This document shows positions 7,618-14,528 of a stretch of 17,312 nucleotides of DNA, piece after piece. This DNA comes from Candidatus Peribacteria bacterium. Its GTDB lineage: Bacteria > Patescibacteria > JAEDAM01 > Absconditabacterales > Absconditicoccaceae. The stretch spans positions 1 to 17,312 of the forward strand of contig JAITQZ010000011.1 of assembly GCA_031288635.1 (NCBI GenBank), given 5' to 3'. The position numbers were made by a program, and so were the translations under genes. Every line of letters starts with the position of its first letter. Position 1 is the first letter of the stretch. A model generated the notes under the pieces. It was not told the origin of the DNA. It did not search any database and saw only the letters and a program-made list of their open reading frames with translations.

Positions 7618-9816
7618 CTATGACTTCTTCTTCACATCCGTAGTAATAAACTCTTTCTCCGTTGGTGAAGCCAGAATTTTCACTGCGATATGTTGGTTTC
7701 CTGCGAAAATCAAACCTTCCCCAATTCCTCCAGAAATCAGCCTTTGTTGTTCAGCTTCTGAAAGTCCTAGTAAGGTGTTGAGCGATTTAATTGATGTTGT
7801 AGACTGCTTTAGCAAAATCTGTAATGATGAGTTCGATACAATCGGTTTCCCATATTGGCTTCTGATAAAGTCTTCAATGTCCTGTGAAATGGTCGTGATT
7901 CCGAGTCCGTATTTTCTGGCTCTTTTGGTCAATCAGAAAAGAAAGTTGGCAGAAATCTCGTTTTGTAGCATAATTCGGGCTTCATCACAGACAAGGAGTC
8001 TTTGTTTTTTCACGGAGCGTACTTTTGTTCGAATATAGTTTAACACGTTAAACATTGCTGGTGTTTTCAGGGCGTCTTCCAAATCACGAATACTAAAGAC
8101 GGTAATTCTATTATTGATGTCGATATTGGTATAGTTGTTAAAGAGTTTTCCAAAGGTTCCATTTACGTATTTGCTAAGTTTTAGTCAGATTTTTTCTCCT
8201 CCTTCCATTCCGTTCAAGACATTCATCAAGTCTTCCATAATGGGTGGCTGCTTTCCGCTGTAGTCATCGTCTTCAAAGCTGAACCCGCGGAGTGCGTAAG
8301 TGTTTTGTAGTGCTTTATCGAGCAATGCTTCTTCTTCGGCAGAAAGCTGACCAATCAGGATTTGTACGAGTCCGACCAAGTTCATAATCTGACTTCTCAA
8401 GAGGTCTCCCTTTCCATATTCGACGTCTTCGATTTTTGGTGGGATATCAAAGGGATTGATATACTGTTGTGAATTTGTTGCGATGTTTACATAGGTTCCT
8501 CCAACGGCCTCGCAAAGCTGTTTGTATTCGTTTTCTGGGTCGATGACGATAGCATCAATTCCATTCAAGAGATATCTCAGAATTTCCAATTTTACGGTAA
8601 AGGATTTTCCGGCTCCGGAGGTAGCGAGGATTACACTATTCATATTTGGCAATTTTGAGTTGAACCTATCGAAAATCACGAGTCCGCCGGTGTGTAAATT
8701 CAGTCCGTAGAAAATTCCCGTATTCTGTACTAAGTCGTTTGAAATAAACGGGAAACTGCCTGCGAGTGAAGTCGTGACAGAACTTCTTGTTATTCCTAGT
8801 TCATCCAAACATAGAGGCAACGAAGAAATTAGTCCTTCATCCATTCTATGGATAGCATTCTTGACCCTGATTCCAAATCCGCCGATTTTTTGTTCAAATT
8901 TTTTTCCGTTTTCTTTCAAGTTATCTTCTGTTTGGTCGTAGATACTAAAATAACTGGAAAATTCAAAGTATCTTTCTTCTCTGGTGCTGAGTTTTTCTCT
9001 AATCATTTCTACGTCTCTATATTGCTGTTCTACGTCTTTGTCGATGGTAATTCCTTTGCTCATTGCTTCAGAGAGTTCAGCTTTGAGTTGGGTTGCTTTT
9101 CTTTTCAGCATACTTTGGATGGCTGCGTCGTCTTCGGGGTAAATGTAAAATGCCATATCTCGTTTTGCGTGGATACTTAGGATGTCTCTGGTTCGTAGTG
9201 CGTCAATGTAGGTAGGATAGGATTGGGTATAGTAGCATTTCCCGAGGAGTCCAGAAATATTGATGTCGGTAATTTTTGCTTCTCGAAAGGAGGGGGCAAT
9301 ATGAGATTTGAAGTCTGAGATATTTTTGGCATATTCATCTTCGACTTCTTTGATGTATCTTCTCATTTCGGAGGTGAGCATTTTATCATTGTATTGGTCG
9401 TCTGGAGTATCCAAAATTTTACGGACTTGGTCGCGGAGGGTTAGATTTTTGTTTTCTTGGTCAGCTTTTTGTTGTTCGGCTTGGGCTTGTGCTTTTTTGC
9501 TGTCGTTTTCTTTGTTTTTCTGTTTGTTGGAGCCGAAGAGGGTATTGAGCATTTCGTCAAATCGAGATTTCTTAGTGGGGGTTTTAATTGGAATTTTGGA
9601 AGATTTCTCCAGAAGATTATCAGAAGATTGTGAGGAAGTAGGTTGGGATTGCTGTTCGATGGGAGTTTCTTTTTTAGGAGCTGTTCAGAAAAGGCTGTCT
9701 CGAAATCAGATTTTTTTTTCTGATGATTTTGTTGGAGTATAATTTACAAAACCTCCGTTGGCGATGACGGTGGTATAGTTGGTATCATAGACAATGTTGG
9801 TAATTTTTGTAGGCAT
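7618..9816 (-). CDS. virB4: VirB4/TraC-type ATPase of a type IV secretion-like system
   Basis: 732 aa with UGA=Gly, from ATG 9814-9816 to TAG 7618-7620. TGAs lie at 9706-9708, 9685-9687, 8185-8187 and 7933-7935. The first 130 residues are low-complexity and rich in Ser, Thr, Lys and Gln. A VirB4 N-terminal region follows (TDINISGLLGKCYYTQSYP, then a coiled segment with MSKGITIDKDVEQQYRDVEMIREKLS). Then come the Walker A ATSGAGKSFTVKLE near 396-409, DAIVIDPENEYKQL, and a Walker B-type LLVCDEARIML near 603-613, followed by TKRARKYGLGITTISQDIEDF. This is the energising ATPase of conjugation, DNA uptake or pilus machines at the inner membrane. The upstream promoter is at 9939-9966 and the leader contains two hairpins. 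The 370-aa gene follows closely. Other core parts (VirB6, VirD4) are not in the window. Confidence 0.88.
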
Positions 9817-9882
9817 AAGAAGGTGAAAAGTTAAACGTCTAAAGTTCAAAGAGTATTGTAGATATCCTTTTTCTTTGTAATC

Positions 9883-9924
9883 CCCTGCAGTTCTGCAGGG
9901 TCACGTAGACCTGCGTGATTTTTT
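9883..9924. promoter_or_regulatory. Two hairpins in the virB4 leader, able to re-pair
   Basis: CCCTGCAG (9883-9890) pairs with CTGCAGGG (9893-9900), and TCACG (9901-9905) pairs with CGTGA (9914-9918). On the + strand six T follow (9919-9924), as in an intrinsic terminator. In the - strand transcript both hairpins lie in the roughly 115-base leader of virB4, and GCAGG-TC can alternatively pair with GA-CCCTGC, which excludes both. Either a + strand stop signal or a leader control element is possible. Confidence 0.4.
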
Positions 9925-9938
9925 CTTTTAGCTCCTTA

Positions 9939-9966
9939 AGTATATTCAGATTTTATTTTTTTGCAA
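9939..9966 (-). promoter_or_regulatory. Promoter of virB4-type operon
   Basis: On the - strand TTGCAA (9961-9966), a 16-base spacer and TATACT (9939-9944), followed by TAAGGAG. It matches the promoter of the VirB2-like block (5561-5588) in boxes, spacing and flanking bases. The start near 9931 gives a leader of about 115 bases. Confidence 0.65.
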
Positions 9967-10276
9967 AATTTAGGGGAGATTTTTGAAAGGTTCAGAAGTG
10001 ATATTTTTGTTTTCTTTGAATTTTGTCTTGACTTTGGATATAGACGGGAAAACTATTTTGATGATAATCTCTGGTTTTGTAGACCAAAAGTGACAATGAG
10101 TTGGTGAAGAGACTCGAAATGGTGTGATATTGTAGCCCAATTATGTATTTTTGCGAGTAGATAAAAGTATTCAATACTCTACTTGTGAATAACCATCTTA
10201 TAAGTATGTTTTATTCCATTTAATGTATCTTATTTTCCATCTTTTTTATATTAATAAGCATTAGATGAATTTTCTC
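9967..10276. other. Intergenic stretch between divergent virB4 operon and RiPP-like locus
   Basis: Apart from the peptidase-gene remnant at 10081-10141 I see only A+T-rich sequence. A short - strand open frame across 9992-10174 runs through the remnant in the wrong direction and has no family features. Confidence 0.5.
10081..10141 (+). pseudogene. Remnant of a second copy of the HExxH peptidase gene 3' end
   Basis: These 61 bases match 12803-12863, the last part of the peptidase gene, with two differences. Weaker similarity seems to continue leftwards to about 10065. In the peptidase frame the remnant reads TKSDNELVKRLEM then V-Gly-Y-C-S-P-I, with the TGA as Gly, but a TAG stands where the intact gene has CAG (Gln), and the true stop is lost. 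No complete gene surrounds it. It is a broken paralogue left in front of the RiPP-like cassette. Confidence 0.8.
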
Positions 10277-10304
10277 TTGATTTTTGATTAAATTTATGTA
10301 TACC
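10277..10304 (+). promoter_or_regulatory. Promoter of the RiPP-like locus
   Basis: TTGATT (10277-10282), a 16-base spacer and TATACC (10299-10304). The -10 region overlaps a short palindrome, ACCATA-TG-TATGGT (10302-10315), which could be a repressor site. The predicted start near 10311 gives a leader of about 60 bases. Confidence 0.5.
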
Positions 10305-10314
10305 ATATGTATGG

Positions 10315-10344
10315 TTATTGATAATGAATTAATATTATCAATAA
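10315..10344. promoter_or_regulatory. Perfect 11-bp inverted repeat in the precursor leader
   Basis: TTATTGATAAT (10315-10325) and ATTATCAATAA (10334-10344) are exact reverse complements around an 8-base centre. It sits between the likely promoter and the Shine-Dalgarno of the precursor. It may be an operator or an mRNA hairpin that controls or stabilises the precursor message. Confidence 0.55.
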
Positions 10345-10356
10345 ATCTTGCCATAG

Positions 10357-10366
10357 AAAGGAGGTG
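10357..10366 (+). promoter_or_regulatory. Strong Shine-Dalgarno of the precursor peptide
   Basis: AAAGGAGGTG lies five bases before GTG 10372 and fixes the start of the 45-aa frame. No other start in the window has a comparable ribosome binding site, which suggests unusually high translation of this peptide or a different origin. Confidence 0.85.
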
Positions 10367-10371
10367 TTATT

Positions 10372-10509
10372 GTGTTTACATTAGAATTTGTAAGTTTGTG
10401 GGAAAAAAATAATTCTCCCACACTACTAGCTTCCTGTGATACATGTGATTGTGATTATTGCGACTCTTGTGATTGCGATAATACTCCATGTGACGGTGAT
10501 TGGGGATAA
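10372..10509 (+). CDS. Cys-Asp-rich 45-aa peptide, candidate RiPP precursor
   Basis: GTG 10372 to TAA 10507-10509, 45 residues. The N-terminal 21 residues (ending SPTLLAS) look like a leader with hydrophobic and acidic residues. The C-terminal 24 residues contain seven Cys (22, 25, 27, 30, 33, 35, 40), each followed directly by Asp. Two 8-residue units are repeated: CDTCDCDY and CDSCDCDN, then a TPCDGDWG tail. A radical SAM/SPASM maturase with a PqqD-like domain follows, which is the usual neighbour of thioether-forming (ranthipeptide/sactipeptide) precursors. PapB-type enzymes link Cys to Asp four residues on; here Cys22, 27 and 30 have Asp at +4 and Cys25, 33 and 40 have Asp at +3. It is too short for an ordinary ORF cut-off. 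A metal-binding peptide is the main alternative. The product and its activity are unknown. Confidence 0.8.
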   Translation: MFTLEFVSLWEKNNSPTLLASCDTCDCDYCDSCDCDNTPCDGDWG

Positions 10510-10554
10510 TCGAGTTATATTTTTTTGGGATTAATTCTCGTTCCCCCTTTATTT

Positions 10555-10592
10555 AGGATAGCTGATTTAACTAATTAGCTATCCTTTACTTT
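10555..10592 (+). terminator. Terminator or attenuator between precursor and maturase genes
   Basis: GGATAGCT (10556-10563) pairs with AGCTATCC (10577-10584), and the inner bases GATT/AATT extend the stem to about 12-13 bp with a 5-base loop. TTTACTTTT follows. Such a partial stop after a RiPP precursor gene commonly gives more precursor than enzyme transcript. Confidence 0.65.
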
Positions 10593-10614
10593 TATATCCT
10601 AATACCATAATATA

Positions 10615-11985
10615 ATGAATTCAAAAAAAAATACAGATATCTTAATTAATTCGCAACAATTTGTAGAACATACAAAAATGAAGTATGCAAAGGATTTGTC
10701 TGCACCGTTAAATATAAGTGTAGAAATGACGTCCTTATGTAATGTAAAATGTATTCACTGTTATAATACCCGACAAATAGGAAGTATCCAACATAACAGT
10801 TTAAGTAAGGAAAAAATAAACCATATAATAGAACAATTAATGAAAAATAGAATCTTATCTGTTGGGATAACGTGATGAGAACCACTTATTAAAAAAGAAG
10901 AAGTTTTGTATCTAATTGAGAAATGTACAAATCATGGGATTAATACGAGATTGAATACAAATCTTATGTTGTTAACGGAAGAAATAGCTGATGACCTGAA
11001 AAAAAGTCAACTAAAGTCAATTTTAACTTCTTTAACTTCATATGATGAGAAAACTCACGATCAAATAACGGGTAGACAATGAAATTTTCAAAAAGTGATT
11101 AGATGAATCCAATTGGCACTAGAAAAAAATATAAAAGTAGGAGTTAATATGGTTTTAACACAAAAAAATAAAGATCACGTTTATAAGACTGGAAAATTTG
11201 CCCATGATTTATGAGTGAAAGGGTTTTTTGCGACAAAATGATCTCGACCAATACATATTCCTCATTTTGAAAAATATTCTGTTGATCAAGAAGATGTTAT
11301 AAAAAGTTTAGAAGATTTGATTAGGATTAAAGAAGAGTTTTGAATGAATGTCGATGTTTTGGAATGTTACCCCCTTTGTTTATTGTGAGAAGATGAAAAG
11401 TTCTCAATTTTTACTAATCATAAATGTACTGCAGGAGTCTCTTCAGCAACTATATGACCAAACTGAGATGTTAGATCCTGTAATCATGCTAGTAAAGTAT
11501 ATGGAAATATTTTTAGTCAGGAACTTTCGGATATCTGGCGACAGATGAAAGAACGAAGAACAGGAGAATTACTCCCAGAAAAGTGTTGTTGTTGTGATTA
11601 CCTCTCAAAATGTACAGGGGGGTGTAGAATGGAGGCTGAGTCTAAAGGGGATATTAAAGGTTTAGATCCTTTCGTAAAACTTGAGAATATTCATAAGATT
11701 CCAAATCTACTACAGAAGAAACAAATAAAAGATATAAATTTACTAGGGAAGAACATATCTATAAATAGGAATACCACATTTAGAGAAGAAAGAGACTTTT
11801 TTCTGATTGATGCTGGTAATGGTGCGATCGCCATAAGCCAGGATTCTTGAAGATTTATGAAAATCTTACTAGAAAGGAAAGCATTTGTTATAGAAGATAT
11901 TGCAAAAGAGTTCTCGATAGATATAGATAAATTACATTCTTTTTTGGCTAATTTAGTTAGAAAAGGTTTTATAATCTGCTCATAG
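10615..11985 (+). CDS. Radical SAM/SPASM peptide maturase with C-terminal PqqD-like domain
   Basis: 456 aa from ATG 10615 to TAG 11983-11985, with at least eleven UGA-Gly codons. CNVKCIHC at residues 42-49 is the radical SAM CxxxCxxC motif that binds the SAM-cleaving [4Fe-4S] cluster. The ITGGEPL motif follows near 86-92, with its two glycines encoded by consecutive TGA TGA. The SPASM domain shows Cys271 (KCTAG), Cys289 (GDVRSCNHA), GNIFSQELSDIW, then CCCC at 324-327, Cys333 and TGGC337, ligands for auxiliary clusters. Residues about 375-456 look like a PqqD-type peptide recognition domain (DFFLIDAGNGAIAISQDSG, EDIAKEFSIDIDKLHSFLANLVRKGFI). The enzyme probably binds the leader of the adjacent Cys-Asp peptide and forms thioether or C-C crosslinks. 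The peptidase gene starts three bases after its stop. Confidence 0.92.
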
Positions 11986-11988
11986 ATA

Positions 11989-12879
11989 ATGTTCATATCT
12001 GTTTTCACCCATTCAGAAAGTGATAAAAGACTGTTTTATAATTATCTTTTTGAAGAGAGATATTTACAGAGATGGGGATATGTAAAAAATACGATACTAG
12101 AGATGTATCCAGAATTATCTTTGCAGTTGAAGGATACTAAAACAAGGGAAGAATCGAAGGCAGTGATAGAAAAATATCTTACAAATAAGTATCATCAATA
12201 TCAACAACCTTTATCCAAATTAATTGAGGATATCCAAATACCATTTACCAATAAAAAGCAGGATATAGAAAATGCCTTTTTTGCTACAATGAGTGCGGAT
12301 ATGACTAATTTTTCTCTGGAAATTATCTTAAGTTTGTTTCCTAAGTCCTTGTTTGGAGAAAAAAATGTGATGTTGTCTGTTGCGTCGGATATATTCCACG
12401 GGAAGAAAAGGCCATATGTTGGTATCGTATTGCACGAGATGGTTCATATTGTGCGAAATAATAAGATACGTGAAGTATATGGAGATAATTCACTTCCATT
12501 ATCTTCAATAGCTAGTGATGATTTGAGGGAGATAGTAGCTCCTATTATTTTGAGAGATGAGCATTTCAGCACTATTTTGGATAGTAAGTTTTTCAGAGAA
12601 CCAAATCAAAAGCAGAAAATGCTTACTCTGCATGTAAGATGAGATGATTATGCGATTACTGATTACTTTGATAAGATTTATCAGAGAGAAAAAGCACTAT
12701 GAAAAAGTTTTTTAGAAATTCTACAATATTTTATTAGTATTTTTTCTTGAATAGAGACGGAGATTATCAATAAACATACTCTTTATAATTCTCTGGCTTT
12801 ACAGACCAAAAGTGACAATGAGTTGGTGAAGAGACTCGAAATGGCGTGATATTGTAGTCCAATCTCGGTGAGTAACTAG
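11989..12879 (+). CDS. HExxH zinc metallopeptidase of the RiPP-like locus
   Basis: 296 aa from ATG 11989 to TAG 12877-12879, three bases after the maturase stop, so probably translationally coupled. UGA-Gly occurs at about codons 218, 239 and 255. VLHEMVHIV has the zincin motif with His149, Glu150 and His153; Glu181 in DDLREIVAP is a plausible third ligand of a gluzincin-type site. There is no signal peptide, so it acts in the cytoplasm unless exported otherwise. I do not recognise the exact family. Its place behind the maturase suggests it removes the leader of the modified peptide or degrades it; immunity is another option. The last 61 coding bases shared with 10081-10141 show that this gene once existed in a second copy. 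Confidence 0.72.
12803..12863. repeat. 61-bp direct repeat, right copy
   Basis: This segment inside the peptidase gene 3' end is repeated at 10081-10141 with 59 of 61 bases identical and in the same orientation. The two copies are about 2.7 kb apart and flank the precursor, maturase and most of the peptidase gene. Confidence 0.92.
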
Positions 12880-12907
12880 AAGTTTTCCAATCTGGAAAGT
12901 TCTTTTT
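12878..12907 (+). terminator. Terminator after the peptidase gene
   Basis: A stem between AGAAGTTTTCC (12878-12888) and GGAAAGTTCTT (12894-12904), with G-T pairs and one mismatch around the loop AATCT, is followed by TTT within a T-rich run. It separates the peptidase gene from the methyltransferase gene 39 bases later. Confidence 0.5.
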
Positions 12908-12946
12908 CCTCTGATTCCGGTTGTTTTATTTCTTGTCCTTAAACCA

Positions 12947-14356
12947 ATGGAAACACCATTATTATCTTTTGACTATGCTCCTCATATGGAACATTTACAA
13001 ATTCTTCTAAATTATGTCAATTTACACCCAAATATTCCTCTATCTATTTCTAATATACTTCCCATTAGAGTCCTCAAAAAAATAAAATCTGCTTTTATCT
13101 CATTGGATATTGATGTGTACAGTTTGCATTGAAAAAATATTACGTATCTAAAAAAATATAACCACTTAATTAAACAAATCAGGATAGTACTTTGGGGACC
13201 ATTTAATATACAAAGATTAGAACAAGTATTGATAAAAGTTAACACTTCTTTTCAAGGAAGCAAAATATTTGTTTATGCTCCTACCAACTATGAAGTAAAT
13301 GAACGAGATAATATAATGCAAATAGTTAAAAAATATGACTTTATTCCCAGCTTTTTACCACTTTTATGTTGAGAGAATAAACAATTTTTAGTAGCAAAAT
13401 TACAACCCTATAAAACAGTGCTTATTAATAATCAATTTTTTATAGATGATCCTACAATAGAAAGCAAAATCATAGAAAAAAATGTTGTATGTCCTATACA
13501 ACTTGGAAGTATACATATTAACAGTGATGGAAGTCTATCTGCTTGTAAATTTGATACACAAACGTATGGGCACATTGGTGACTGAACCATTCTTTGACAA
13601 TGGAAAAACGAGCATATTTGAGAAGTAAATACTTGTGCTATACAGACACAATACACAACGTCATACGAAACGCTATCATCAGTATATGACACTCTACTAC
13701 CTGTTGATTCCCCATTGTATCAAGAATATTATAACTATCTGGTACATAATGGATCACCTTCAATGTCTATTTTGGACGTTGGATGTGGAACTGGAACTTT
13801 ATTGAAAAAACTATCTACTTATTTTACTAATCTTTATTGAATTGATTCATCTCCTGATATGGTAAAAATTGCTCAAGCAAAACTAGGGAAAGAAAAAATA
13901 TCTTTATGACATTTATCTTCATTTCATTTCAAGAAACAATTTGATATTATTATATGTTCGTTTGATACCGTCAACTATCTCACTAATGAAAATGAGATAG
14001 AACTTTTCTTTCAAAATTGTCTCTTACATTTAAAAAAATGAGGAAAGTTAATTTTCGATGTAAATTATGCAGGGAAATATAAACATCACTACAATATAAA
14101 AGAAAAATACCCGATGATAGACAATACTACCGTTGAAACCACTAGTTCATTTAGTTATGGATATTGGAAATATATTTTTAAGATAGAAAAAGAAAATCAG
14201 ACTTTTCTAGACTTTCATTTTGAAAAATTTTACTCTACTTCATTTATTAGACAACTAGTAAGGAAGATAGGATTTACCTCTTGTATAAAAACATATTGAA
14301 CGTTAAACCAAAGTTCTAAACTGCAAAAAAGATATTTTTTCATCGTAACAAAATAA
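12947..14356 (+). CDS. Degenerate SPASM-like half fused to a class I SAM methyltransferase
   Basis: 469 aa from ATG 12947 to TAA 14354-14356, with nine UGA-Gly codons. Residues 1-175 alternate strands and helices (ISLDIDVYSLHG, IRIVLWGPFNIQRLEQVL, KIFVYAPTNYE) like half a radical SAM barrel but have no CxxxCxxC motif. Residues 182-230 resemble a SPASM/Twitch segment: CPIQLGSIHINSDGSLSAC with Cys182 and Cys200, then HIGDGTILGQW and Cys230. Residues about 240-469 are a methyltransferase: motif I ILDVGCGTGTL at 275-285, acidic residue after YGID, FDIIICSFDTVNYL, and KKGGKLIFDVNY. The likely job is methylation of the crosslinked peptide or a small-molecule part, guided by the N-terminal half. It follows the peptidase gene on the same strand but behind a terminator-like hairpin, so it may be expressed separately. 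Confidence 0.78.
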
Positions 14357-14397
14357 AAAATATATTCTGACTCAAATCTCCCCATTCTCACTTCCCC

Positions 14398-14426
14398 TTG
14401 ACTTTTGTAATCTATATAAATATACT
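14398..14426 (+). promoter_or_regulatory. Promoter of the two exported-protein genes
   Basis: TTGACT (14398-14403), a 17-base spacer and TATACT (14421-14426). The roughly 95-base leader is very A-rich, contains a repeated AAAAAACAGAAATAAA (about 14460-14490) and ends with a small CCG/CGG stem before ATG 14529. Confidence 0.55.
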
Positions 14427-14528
14427 ACGAAAATAATATGAATATAGTAATAAAAATAAAAAAAAACAGAAATAAAAAACAGAAATAAATAAAAATTAAA
14501 ACAAGCCGTTAAGAGCGGTACAATAAAA

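Noticed and set aside
9308..9742. 144-aa + strand frame
   Set aside because: Lies antisense to the virB4-type gene, whose frame with UGA=Gly covers it; composition reflects the opposite strand.
10372..10509. Metallothionein or SCIFF peptide
   Set aside because: Length of 45 aa resembles SCIFF, but seven Cys each paired with Asp do not fit that family. A metal-binding peptide cannot be excluded, but the adjacent PqqD-bearing maturase and peptidase favour a RiPP.
10615..11985. Radical SAM gene as a pseudogene with many stops or frameshifts
   Set aside because: All interruptions are TGA at plausible glycines, and the frame is continuous through the SPASM and PqqD-like parts.
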